From NCBI GenBank assembly GCA_026018925.1, contig JAKSZU010000025.1, positions 27,946,696-28,010,695 of the forward strand: a stretch of DNA of 64,000 bases, given 5' to 3'. The DNA is from Tupaia tana (Eukaryota; Chordata; Mammalia; Scandentia; Tupaiidae). Shown here piece after piece: positions 54,345 to 64,000 of the stretch; within the stretch, counting starts at the first letter, position 1; the number at the start of each line of letters is the position of its first letter. Under the pieces are notes generated by a model. The model made no database searches, had not been told where the DNA came from, and worked only from the letters and a program-made list of their open reading frames with translations. The translations under genes were made by a program, and so were the position numbers.

Positions 54345-54515
54345 CCATGTGGGAGTAGCATACTCTGTCTACACTGCTGGAGGGCTGTGTTCAATTCTTG
54401 GCCCACCCTTAAGCTGAGCACGGTGGCCTGAGCTTGTAGTCACTACTATTCAGGAGGTTGAGACAGGAGTTTAATGACACAGGGAGACCCTAGGAAAAAG
54501 AAATTAAAGAGCACT
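54345..54515 (+). mobile_element. Composite tRNA-7SL SINE (tree-shrew type)
   Basis: The tRNA-like part is GGAGGCCATGTGGGAGTAGC, then TGTTCAATTCTTGGCCCACC (B-box-like). It is followed directly by the 7SL/Alu-like part: AGCACGGTGGCCTGAGCTTG, TAGTCACTACTATTCAGGAG, GTTGAGACAGGAGTTTAATG and CAGGGAGACCCTAGGAAAAA. Chimeras of this kind are a hallmark of tree-shrew Tu SINEs. Confidence 0.8.
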
Positions 54516-55600
54516 GACTCTGATGAGTAATTTAAGCACTCAGAGGACTCCAACAACTAATATATACACCAGCCAATTGTAAACTAATTGGGAAGGTATG
54601 ACAGACCTGGCATTCTACCCCTTTCCTTTCCTAAGACCTCCAGCTCATTCTCAGGATTTTTTATGTCTTGCATCTATAATCCATTCTATTACAAACCGTA
54701 ATGATCTCAAAGCTCCTTAGCACTGCTATTCAGTTTACATCATGGCAAACATGACTGATTTGCGATGAGAAAGTCCACACCTACATGGCAACATAAATCC
54801 TGCTTGGAAACTGCAGTGGTGAAAGAGACAAGACCCCTAAATAATGGTCCTTTTGAAAGAGCAGAGCTACGAAGAGGCCCATCATGGCTCCAGGACAATG
54901 ATGCCAGGAATGCTTGAGAATTTCCACGGGCACCATATTTAATTGGCACGGAGGAGCCGTGGCCAGTCAAGATTATCTCAGCAGTTGCCTAAATTAGTGA
55001 CCTGTGTGTGGTCTACCTCCTGGAACTAGAGAGGCAGAGAGGCGTTTTTCAGCCTACCTCTGGACACCCTGAAGAACCCACAAGAGAGCCCTGGGAAATC
55101 ACACAACCTTTAGATAAGTCTGTCCAAGTCAAAGTATAACCTTTAACGTGTGCCTACAACATCACAGTGTTCTACTATTAAAAGATAGACTTCTTAGATT
55201 TAAGATTTCAGATAAACAAATTTGTATGCATATATAAGGACCTTAGAATACAAGTTTGATTCCCCAAAACAGAAATAGGAGTAGCCTCTCCTACAGCTCG
55301 CATAGCGAGCTGCCTAGCTGAACTCACCTCCAGCAACAGAGTTTCCCACTCCAATAGACGCCCGGCAGTTTATATGAGCTGAAAATTGACCTTTGTGTAT
55401 GTCCTGCTCACCCACTGACCTCTCGTACTGGACCTTTCCTTGTCTGTTGGACACGGAAACTTCATCACTACTGTAGAGTTCCTTTTATCAAACCTTCTTA
55501 GGATGGATAATGGATCAATAAATCGAAAAGATCGGGTACAACAGGGAAACAATGTTTTTAACTTAAAACAATATAAAGATGGCCTGTCTTTGTCCACCTT
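54516..55600. other. No recognised feature
   Basis: Unique sequence. The 133-codon minus frame at 55370-55771 reaches into the SINE at 55605. Confidence 0.5.
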
Positions 55601-55604
55601 TGCA

Positions 55605-55862
55605 TTCTCCCCAGTCCCCCCTTTCCCAGAGCATATGTGTGCTTGCCAGGGAGAGATGGAGGGGGAAAGCCAGAAAGCACCTGCCATGGGGCACAGCCAT
55701 GTCAAAATCCATTCTCCTCCATTTCTCCCTCTTTCTGGGGTTTTGGACACACGTGCACATGCACCCAGCACATTGCTCGTGCCATCGGGTTTGGGACTCC
55801 AACCGTGCCGGCGGCCATGTGGGATCCAGCTTCCTTAATTGGCATGCCACCAACCGGTCAGC
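55605..55862 (-). mobile_element. tRNA-derived SINE, long form, older
   Basis: GCATATGTGTGCTTGCCAGG, CTGCCATGGGGCACAGCCAT, ATCCATTCTCCTCCATTTCT, GGTTTTGGACACACGTGCAC, CATCGGGTTTGGGACTCCAA, GGCCATGTGGGATCCAGC and GGCATGCCACCAACCGGTC. Several long overlapping frames here are SINE-derived. Confidence 0.85.
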
Positions 55863-55865
55863 CTT

Positions 55866-56297
55866 TAGGTTTTCTTTATCTTTCTTGCATAATTTCACCC
55901 CCAACACATCCCACATGATTTCCAACCCTAATTTCTTCAAAGTGAAGCAGGAATCCAGAGAGACTTATGAAACATATAATTATATTCATGCTCGAGTTTT
56001 ATGGCTGTTGTCTCCATCTTGTCACTGTCTCATACATCTAACTACACGGTAGTTTCAAAAGCTCCTCTTTCTGTGTCTTTCATTATTATCTAATTAATAC
56101 TATTATAATAACCTCTTTTATACTTTTATTTAATTAATACATATAATAATCGATTTACACAAGTGTAATGACAAGGAAAACCAATACCATGTTGGGGAAT
56201 CAAAGAACCTGGCTCTGTTTCATTGGTTGCATCTACAGCTTGGAGCTTATTAAGAGAGTTTATTTATAAGTATTTTATTATGGCATATTATTTATAC
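55866..56297. other. No recognised feature
   Basis: AT-rich unique sequence. Confidence 0.5.
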
Positions 56298-56432
56298 TTT
56301 TTTTTTTTTTTTTTGCCATAGGGCTCATGAACTAACCAGAGAAAGACAAAGAGAGGGAAAGTGAAAAATGACCTCCAAGGGGGATGGCCACATCTCAATT
56401 TTTTCTCCTCCATTCTTCTCTTGGAATTTTTG

Positions 56433-56470
<38 letters not shown>

Positions 56471-56576
56471 CATGATTTTCAATCCACCGGGTTCGGGACT
56501 TGGTTCAGCTGTGGAGTCAGCCACGTGGGAATCCAGCCGCTTACTCACCACGCCACCTGCTGGCCCTCATGTTTAT
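56298..56576 (-). mobile_element. tRNA-derived SINE, long form, with internal (CA)n
   Basis: Poly(T), GCCATAGGGCTCATGAACTA, GGGGGATGGCCACATCTCAA, TTCTCCTCCATTCTTCTCTT, then about 17 CA units (56435-56469), CCACCGGGTTCGGGACTTGG, CAGCCACGTGGGAATCCAGC and CACCACGCCACCTGCTGGCC. The CA tract grew from the GTGTGCGTGTGTGCC stretch found in other copies. Confidence 0.92.
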
Positions 56577-56950
56577 TTGTTTCTTTCATGAGTGACAGAG
56601 AGTCAGAAAGGTGGGTGTCCCCAGCCGTGCCTTCATGCTGCAATCTACCCCAGCCTCAGCCCGCCCCAGACCGGGCGCACACATGCCCAGCACGTCCAGG
56701 GTGGCCTCCAGGTGTGCCCTGGGCCCTGTCAGTTGTCGCCCTCACAGGGTCCCCGTTCCTAGTGCAGCACTGTCTACCTTTTCCGTGTCTTCATGCTGCA
56801 ATCTACCCCAGCCTCAGCCAGCCCCAGACCGGGCGCACACGTGCCCAGCACGTCCAGGGTGGCCTCCAGGTGTGCCCTGGGCCCTGTCAGTTGTCGCCCT
56901 CACAGGTCCCCGTTCCTAGTGCAGCACTGTCTGCCTTTTCTGTGTCTTCA
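56577..56950 (-). mobile_element. 7SL-containing SINE with a 158-bp tandem duplication
   Basis: Two copies start at 56631 and 56789 (158 and 157 bp, one base deleted in the second). Each has CTTCATGCTGCAATCTACCC, CAGCCTCAGC, CAGACCGGGCGCACAC and ATGCCCAGCA or GTGCCCAGCA. That is a minus-strand Alu-like 'cctcagcctcccgagtagctgg..gcgcaccaccatgcccagc'. The rest of the unit (GGTGGCCTCCAGGTGTGCCC onward) I do not recognise. The peptide repeats in this stretch follow from the duplication. Confidence 0.7.
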
Positions 56951-57875
56951 TCTTATACTCCCCACCAGGATCATGTCTTGCAAAGAGGGGCAGAGAAAAG
57001 TCTGGGATCTAGAGTCAGATTCCAAAATACGTAATTAGAAACTGGTGATTTATGGGTAAAGTTTATTTGAAGAGTAACTTATAGGCCTTGTTGGAAAGGC
57101 CAAGCCTGCTAAATTACAGCATAGGTTAAAACTAGAGTTTCATTTGACTTGAGACAGGATATAAAGCAGATACCTAACTCCAACCCCATCATCCTAACAA
57201 TGAAATCCTATCAGCCCTCTGGATGAATACAGACGTCTGTGCAGGGGCCAGTACTTAATTAAATTATGAAGTTATAAATGATACTCCAGAGTATGATCTG
57301 AAAGATCGTGCAACATGAATATTTTATCTGGAGTAAAGAGCCATATTTACAGAATCCAGGAGAGGATAAAAGACCTTGTAAAGACCTTGGCGTATAAATG
57401 ATGTTATAAAAAATGCCAATCATCATTAGATACTCTACTTTTTCCAAAATAGTACCTCTATATAAATACTTGATAGAAAAATTGTTAGATTCTAATACGT
57501 GGAAGCCTTTACCTCTATTATTGTTGGTGACCACCTGTTTTTCAAAATAGTATTGATTTAGCCTCTCACCAGCCTGGGTGACAGTTTCTATTCTTCCACC
57601 TTGTTACCATTGCTTTAACATTGTCAGGATTTAAGAATTTGCCACTATGACAGGTGAGATGGAATGTCATCATTTTTTGTTGTTAGAGTGCCAGGAATGT
57701 TGAAAGTCGGCCATCTATTTAACAAGCATTTGTGTTTCTTACTTCATGAGACATCTGCGATGTCTTCTGTTACTCTCTCTATCTGAATCTTTGGTTTTTC
57801 ATTTTCTTGATTTTTATGGGTTGTTCATCTTGTTGCACTTTTGTATTAACCATGAGACATGGCTGTCTTTTATCC
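56951..57875. other. No recognised feature
   Basis: AT-rich unique sequence. Confidence 0.5.
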
Positions 57876-57879
57876 TGTA

Positions 57880-58008
57880 CAGATAAAAATCTGAGGATGA
57901 AGAGACAGAGATGTGTGTAGGGTCGTAGAGACGGTGTGTGATGGGGGCCGCTAAGCCCAGGTCTATTTGATGCCCAAGCTCAAGGAGTTTCCACTACAAA
58001 GTCTGCTT
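57880..58008 (+). mobile_element. MIR
   Basis: CAGATAAAAATCTGAGGATG, AGAGACAGAGATGTGTGTAG, GGTCGTAGAGACGGTGTGTG, GCTAAGCCCAGGTCTATTTG match the MIR core and 3' order. Confidence 0.65.
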
Positions 58009-58334
58009 TGTTTTTGCTGGTGCTTTCTTATTTCTGCACCACAAGCTCCCTCTAGATTCTCTACGAAGAAACATCTCAGTGTGAGCTACATTGCAAAAAC
58101 AGGTGGAGGATGGAAATGATCAAAGGAAGCAGAATGTTTTGAAGATGGCTAGAGAATAAACAGGGTACAAAACTGGGAGCGAGGGATGCCTGTGAAGTCT
58201 CCCTATTCTGATTGCTCTTAGGTACCGTTACCACTGTCATCCATTATGACGATACTAAAAATAGCAAAAGTATTGAACAGTCGTTGAGTTCTTGTTTCTT
58301 TGTTTTGTTTCTGTTTGTTTGTTTATTTGTTTTT
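58009..58334. other. No recognised feature
   Basis: Unique sequence ending in a GTTT-rich tract. Confidence 0.5.
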
Positions 58335-58597
58335 GTTTTTGTTTGAGAGGTTTTTGCTATAGGGCAAATGTGCACTCTCCAGAAAGACAGAGAGAGACAG
58401 ACAGACAGAAAGTGAAAAATCACCCCCCAGGAGGGATGGCCACACTGCAGTCCCTTCTCCTCCACTCTCCTCTCAAGATTTTGGGCACACATGCACATGC
58501 AGCTGGTATGAGTTAAGCCACAGGGTCCAGGACTCGAACCATGGTCGACTATGTGGGAGTCCAGGGACATAGCCATTACACCATCTGCTGGTCTCCA
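58335..58597 (-). mobile_element. tRNA-derived SINE, long form
   Basis: TTTGAGAGGTTTTTGCTATA, GGGCAAATGTGCACTCTCCA, CACCCCCCAGGAGGGATGGC, CAGTCCCTTCTCCTCCACTC, GGGTCCAGGACTCGAACCAT, GGTCGACTATGTGGGAGTCC, GGACATAGCCATTACACCAT. Confidence 0.95.
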
Positions 58598-59154
58598 GTC
58601 ATTGCGTTCCTAAGATGCACTTTTGATGCTGTGGCAACCCCACGAGTGAGAGACCCGACATGGTACTGCTCTATAGAACAGCAGACCAAGCTCTACCAGG
58701 GTTAGAAAATTTCCTCCAAGATCTTGGAGCTTGAAAATAGTGGGTCCCAAGTAAAAACCATTTTTTCTTAACCCTGGAGACCACACTTCTAACAAACGTG
58801 CTTACATGTCAGATGCCACCAATCAAAGTACTTTGTAAGATTTCATAGCTTTGCCCAAACTTGTTTCCATGTATATTTTACTGGTTGCCATGTTCTCTGG
58901 CCTGAATAATCACACTTTGAGAATTCAAAAATACTACTGCCTACCACCTATCAAGCCTGTTTTAGGCTAATTTTCCAAAGAGAATTATTGTTGATATATG
59001 AACATCTTAATAAGAAGTGCACAATTAGTGTTTTGTATTTTGGGGGGGGTTGTTTTCTGTTTTTTCATTCGAAACATCAAGAACCTGGGTAGCCATCCAG
59101 CAGCAGGACTATGGAGAAATGACATTACCTGGCACTGAAAACGGAGATAGATGG
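58598..59154. other. No recognised feature
   Basis: Unique sequence. Confidence 0.5.
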
Positions 59155-59325
59155 GACCAGCGGGTGGTATGGTGGATAAGGCACTGGACATTCCCACACT
59201 CCCAACCACAGTTCAAGTACCGGGCCTGGGGGCTTTCTTTCTCTCTCTCTCTCTCCTCTCTCTTTCTCTGGTCAAATTAAAATAAATGAAAGAATAAAAT
59301 TAAATTTAAAAAGAAAAAGAAAACT
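59155..59325 (+). mobile_element. tRNA-derived SINE, short form
   Basis: GGGACCAGCGGGTGGTATGG, TGGATAAGGCACTGGACATT, CACAGTTCAAGTACCGGGCC, CT repeats, CTCTGGTCAAATTAAAATAA and A-rich tail. Confidence 0.92.
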
Positions 59326-61085
59326 GGGATAGAAAGAGAATGTTAGTCAAAGTCTTGCTCATAACTGCATCCACCAGAACAGACTTCTATCCCCATGCTT
59401 CTTTACTCTTGGGAAAACATAACCAAGAACATGCCGGGTCTAGAGAGCTGTCATACATTGACATGTCTGAATCCAGCGTTTTCTGTACAGAACCTCGTTT
59501 CATCACCAAAAGTAAAAAGGATCGTATCAGAGCCATTTCTACAGGTGAGGAAACTCACCTTTCATGCAGAATCATAATTCCAGGTCTCAAGAGGCAGAGT
59601 TTAGACTGCCTCCATCGCCTCTGAGAGTTTGCTAGACTTATTCATTTCCTTCACGGAAGAGCACAGGAGAAAAATAGTTGTGCGATGTTGAAACCTAAAC
59701 AACACGACGTTAGCAGTTGATAAAGGGCGACTCCCTAGTGACGTCGCGGGTTCCTGGGGTGTCCAGAGAGGGGAGCCGCACTCTGCATTATTCTTCTCCA
59801 AACCCACATTCCCAGTTGATTGCCAGGTAAACTCTGGAAAATCCAGATGGAGGGAAATTCTAGAACCTACCTGCTCAATAATCTTTAAGAGTGTCAAAGT
59901 CATGGAAAACAACGGGAAGAACTGTCACAGACCAGAAGCACTATGGAGACAGCACAACGAAACATAGCGTGGTACCCCGGACTGGAAACTTGGGTGAAAG
60001 AGCATGCTACTGGAAAGCTTACTAAGTGAAAGCTACATACTTTGGAAAGCTAACGTACCAGTGTCAGTTTCTTAGTTCTGGAAAACTTGCCATGAACACG
60101 GAGGATGTTGAGGATGAGAAAACTGGATGACCCATGTTACCGGGCTATCTTCATTGTATCTATGATTTTTCAATAAATCGCAAAGTATTATAAAGGCAAA
60201 ATCACTTAAAAAATTAATGGCAAAAAATAGTAAAGAAAAAATAAACAAAAAGGCATGGCATGGTCGTCCTCTTCACAAGAGTCGGTAACTTTGCAAATCA
60301 GAACCTGAGTACGTATTCCATATAAATATGCATCCATTCGTATAAAACAAGCGTTTTATGAGAACCTGGGTATGTATCACCTGGGAACCCCTCTGCAGAC
60401 ATGAAAATTCTGAAAACCCCGAACATACTGAGCTGATTATCTGTGTCAGTGACCACAATTATAACGAATCCAGACAAGTTTATGGCTGTGAAAGCAAAAG
60501 TGAGATGAAGGTGAAACGCGAATTTTGTCTTTGAAATAGGTGACAAAAGGTTCTACCATGTGAGAGCTTATTTCCCAGACCTTGAGTATCACTTGCTGGA
60601 AATCCACATGTGGTGTCGGGAAAAAAAATCCCTAAAATAAGAAACACGTGGGAGTGAAGAGCTTTGAAAGGGTAATTTATATCCCCAGGGATTTTCAGAA
60701 GTAACTAAAATAGTCATGGCAGGCTACATTTCATCCATTTACCGAAGGTCGGGTAAAAAACCACTGAACTACAATTATTTCTATATTCCCAGGGCCAAGA
60801 GCTGGGAGGAATGAATGAAGAAACTCTGAATGAATGAGTAAGTATAACGGAAAGATGAAATGTGGGGAATAACCACAATATTGTATTGTAAAGGGGAGGT
60901 TCTCAAACATAGTCCTGATAGTAAGAAAAGATAATCCAAGTAGAAAGAGTTTTTAAAAAGAGGAGGTCGGAGGATTACTGTTTTAATTCAAGGTTAGATG
61001 TAGACCCGCCGTTTGTGTTAAGCTTTAAATCATTGTTGGGACTTGCTCATGTTAAATGTTAAGCTTCGTTCATTCCCTGGGTGTA
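59326..61085. other. No recognised feature
   Basis: AT-rich unique sequence. Near 60795-60840 a GGAATGAATGAAGAAACT stretch hints at an L2/MIR tail. Confidence 0.5.
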
Positions 61086-61087
61086 TG

Positions 61088-61228
61088 CAGCAGGAAAAAG
61101 GACTTGGAGTGAGAACATCGAAGTTTGAGTCTCAGCTCCTCTGCCCAGCCCCGCACACTCAACTCCCAGGGCTCCAGTAACCTCAGCCATCACAGAACAA
61201 CGGCAGAGCTTTACCTCTCCCACTGACT
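61088..61228 (-). mobile_element. Probable MIR
   Basis: ACTTGGAGTGAGAACATCGA, AGTTTGAGTCTCAGCTCCTC and CCAGTAACCTCAGCCATCAC mirror the minus-strand MIR order 'tggagtcagacagacctgggttcgaatcctggctctgcc'. Confidence 0.55.
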
Positions 61229-62040
61229 CACCTGGCAAATGACACCAGGCCAAGTTTGTAAAAGCCCATGGCAGACCAGAATGGCAGGGAGTGGCAGGTG
61301 AACGCGAAGTGAGGTGGAGGGAAGTGACAGACCTTGGCGGTCCTGTCCAGGTGGCAGCCACTGAGTCACTCTTCCATCTCCACACGGGGATACCGGCATT
61401 TCAGGGCACCTGGCCGGAGTACGAGGCCTCGATCGTGGCCGTTAGAGGAACAGAAGAGGTAGGAGCACCTCAGAGCCTCATGTTCCAGTGACCCTCCCTG
61501 AAAACAAAAAGCCACTTTCCTTGCAGTTAGGGGTTAGGGTGAGCTATCAGTCTTCAAATGCACGAACTGCAGAGGCCGCAGGAAACGCACACTGGGTATG
61601 GCCACGCAACGGAGCATTTTCAGTAGCTGTTGTGTGGATGGAGTTGTTGCAGCAGTGTAACTTCATGTTGAAGAAGTCCATCCGGAGCTGATCCCAGCTC
61701 CTCATCTCTTCAAATGCAGAGGGGCACCAGAGTTGGGGAGGGTGGGTTGCTGAGAGTGAGCGTGGTCACCGCAAAGCAGCTGAGCGTTGGAGGGGTCTTC
61801 GTGCACTTCCATGGTAGACAAGCTGGCCTCCGATTTCCCCTCTTCCACCAGTTCCGAAAGCTCATTATTTTTTTTTTAAAACTGAATACATGCAGAGATT
61901 CATGTGGCTAAAACCTTATAGTCCAGGAAATCTATTTTAACTGTCTCCATCCTGGGCACTCAGTGGTCATATGTTCTAGGCTTTAGTTAGAAGAATGTTG
62001 CCACGGTGGATAAAAATAGTAATATCAGCCTCCAATAAAG
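61229..62040. other. No recognised feature
   Basis: Unique sequence. Two TTAGGG-like units at 61527-61539 are too few to be telomeric. Confidence 0.5.
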
Positions 62041-62044
62041 CATT

Positions 62045-62215
62045 TTTATTTATATTACATTATTTAATACTCACCACGGGAATCTGCAGGTCAGTTTCAT
62101 CATTTCTGTTTTCCAGATAAACACAAGCTAGGAGAGGTTAAGTGACTTGTTGGAAGTCACAAGGCAGGTTAGTAAGTCTTTGAACTCCTTCTAGAATTCT
62201 CAGCGATGTCCTGCC
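62045..62215 (+). mobile_element. MIR
   Basis: TATTTAATACTCACCACGGG, CATCATTTCTGTTTTCCAGA, GGAGAGGTTAAGTGACTTGT, TGGAAGTCACAAGGCAGGTT, AGTAAGTCTTTGAACTCC: the MIR order is clear and the core (gaggttaagtgacttg) is well kept. Confidence 0.85.
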
Positions 62216-62464
62216 GTTACTGCCTTGGTGTGAATTCATTTTAATTAGCACCTCCTTCTCAGGGCTATTGGCTTTTAAAAAGAACATGGCAGGTGAAAGG
62301 ACTCATCCATTAGTGTGGGGATTTAAAATATTACGGCCTGTGACGAAGTAGATATTTGGAGGAAACAAGAAGAAAGAAAAAGATAAACCTTCTTTCTGGG
62401 TGTTCTGCAAATCACATAGACTTTAGGTGAAGAGTAACTACTTGTATACAGGACTCGTGAATTC

Positions 62465-62720
62465 ACCCATTCATTCAACACACGGGGCTCCACTACCCAG
62501 CCCTTCCACCTCCACCTCCCAGGTACCGGGGCGGGGGGGTGGGGGGAGGCAGCATGCACCACCATGCCTGGCTCTTTCAGCCCGGGGCTGACTGCGCTTT
62601 CCACACAAGTCAGACCTTCTGACACCCTGCCTCCTCCGCTGAGTGCCCGGGTTACAGACATGGGCCGCACGCTGGTGCTTAGGGGTACCAAGCTTCAATC
62701 CCAGACTTTCCATCTGACCT
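62465..62720 (-). mobile_element. Composite tRNA-7SL SINE
   Basis: The minus strand reads GCTACTCAGCTGACTGAGGT and GGGATTGAAGCTTGGTACC (tRNA-like), then a middle segment, then AGCCAGGCATGGTGGTGCAT and CTGGGAGGTGGAGGTGGAAG (7SL/Alu-like). A G-rich run sits inside the Alu-like part. Confidence 0.7.
62528..62549 (+). other. G-quadruplex-capable run
   Basis: GGGGCGGGGGGGTGGGGGGA: four or more G-tracts of at least three with one-base loops, on the plus strand within the composite SINE. Confidence 0.85.
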
Positions 62721-63000
62721 CAGTCAGCTGAGTAGCAGCCCCAGTCAGCGTGCACATCCGGGGCTGAGCCAAAATACATTTCGATGAGGTCGTTCAGCTG
62801 TGAGTCTTAGTAATACTATACAGACTACAGTCACAAAATAAGATTCTTTCTTGCTGACGTGATCGTGAACCACAGCAGTTGTACGTCTCTCTTTCCTCCT
62901 AGTGATCATCAGGAGCGAAACGGGAGATTGAATAAAGGACCGTGAGGGTGTGATCTGAGTGTGGAATGTTCTAATAGTTCTAAAATAGTCTCACCACTCT
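62721..63000. other. No recognised feature
   Basis: Unique sequence between two SINEs. Confidence 0.5.
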
Positions 63001-63011
63001 ATCAGACTTCC

Positions 63012-63284
63012 TTTTTTTTTTTTTTTTTTTTTTTAGATTTTTGCTATAGGGCATGTGCACTTGCTGGAGAGACAGAGAAGGACAGAGAGACAGAAAGCAA
63101 TAAATCACCCCCTGGGGGCAATGACCAGGCTGCAATCCCTTCTCCTCCATTCTCCCCTTGGGATTTTGAGCATGCACACACTCAAACTCCCAGTGTGCGT
63201 TTCAAGCTACCAGGTCTAAGATTCGAACTGTGGTCGACTTCGTGGGAGTCAGCACTTTAACCACTACACCACCTGCTGTCCCCT
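63012..63284 (-). mobile_element. tRNA-derived SINE, long form
   Basis: Poly(T), GATTTTTGCTATAGGGCATG, AAATCACCCCCTGGGGGCAA, CAATCCCTTCTCCTCCATTC, GGGATTTTGAGCATGCACAC, CTAAGATTCGAACTGTGGTC, GACTTCGTGGGAGTCAGC, ACCACTACACCACCTGCTGT. Possible target duplications TATCAGACTTC and TATCTGACATC. Confidence 0.93.
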
Positions 63285-64000
63285 GTATCTGACATCTTCA
63301 AAGTCAGCATGTGATTGTCGTTCATGTCAGTAAAGAAACACCATTTGGAGAACCTAAAGAGTCTTGAATGTGAAAGGAATAAAAGCTAGAGAGGAATGAG
63401 CTTCCGATGACGTGAAGGTCGCCCCAGCAGGAAGGGAGCCGCTGGTAGAGGTGTTCAACGCTCAGCTCGGACTTTCTCTGGCATGCCTGAGGAAAGGTAA
63501 AGCCAGCCATGCACTGTGGGTCTTTAATGAATTCCCAAAATAGTCTCAGCAAAGACTAAACAGGCCATGAAGTACAGATCCTGGTGGTGGTGACGACTTT
63601 GCTGAGATAGGAGTGGGCAGGAAGGGAGCGTCATGGACAGCAGTGAAGGGTGTTGACGTGCGTGTTGGCAGACTCGGGCTCCACGCCTGCCGCAGCTCCC
63701 CTCATCACCACGGGAAGTCATCGTGTGTCCAGGAGCCCAAGTTTCCGCATCCAGAAGTTAGTTCAGACAGTAGCCTCAGAGCCTTCTCTTTCCCTCTGTG
63801 GTCTACAACATTCCTTGCTGAAGAGGGAGGATTCCAGACAAGAACTCACTCAGCTACTTGAGCAAATATACTGAATGCCACACCTGTAATTCACGGGCCC
63901 TGCCTCACCCCACGCCCCAGCATCCCTGCTTAGCCATCCTGAGGTGTAGACGAAGTTTCTCACACGAATGCAGCCCAGCATGGCGGTCACTGCAGGGACT
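63285..64000. other. No recognised feature
   Basis: Unique sequence to the right edge; overlapping short frames on both strands only. Confidence 0.5.

Overview
The window looks like non-coding DNA from a placental mammal. I could not support a single protein-coding exon, functional RNA gene or CRISPR array. The best guess at the organism is a tree shrew (Tupaia or a relative). The basis is a dense set of young tRNA-derived SINEs mixed with SINEs in which a tRNA-like segment is joined to a 7SL/Alu-like segment. Such tRNA-7SL chimeras are known from Scandentia, and 7SL-derived SINEs are restricted to Euarchontoglires. Older repeats shared by all placentals (MIR, L2, MER3, MER5-type, MLT1/MST LTRs) fit this. 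The species call is an inference from remembered family structure; a repeat-library search would settle it.

Layout. 1-2998: the right-hand end of a 38-bp minisatellite with 78 complete units here, running off the left edge. 2999-7255: mostly unique, AT-rich sequence with one MER3-like fragment. 7256-9112: a nest of transposons (DNA transposon remnant, an old interspersed repeat, an MLT1 LTR split by a mariner-like fragment, then a SINE whose middle has grown into a nine-copy 54-bp array). 9113-20350: unique sequence with many SINEs, two CA/TG microsatellites, a 108-bp perfect duplication and a 90-bp x 3 tandem repeat. 20350-31950: few old repeats, a 30-bp x 3 repeat, pyrimidine tracts, a MITE, a long TG/TATG tract, an inverted SINE pair, an MST/THE1 LTR and a young SINE. 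31950-46600: unique sequence with MaLR, L2 and MIR fragments and several SINEs, one sitting at a perfect 19-bp inverted repeat. 46600-53100: more GC-rich, with a CpG-island-like segment at 51720-52440. 53100-64000: MIR with a nested MER5-type element, 7SL-containing SINEs (one internally duplicated), more SINEs and a G-quadruplex motif.

The open reading frames are best explained by chance, by tandem repeats with unit lengths divisible by three (54, 90, 27, 24 and 30 bp), or by SINE bodies. Nothing here forms a gene system. The interesting content is repeat biology: minisatellites born inside SINEs, templated insertion, dimeric and inverted SINE structures, and a CpG island without a recognisable gene.
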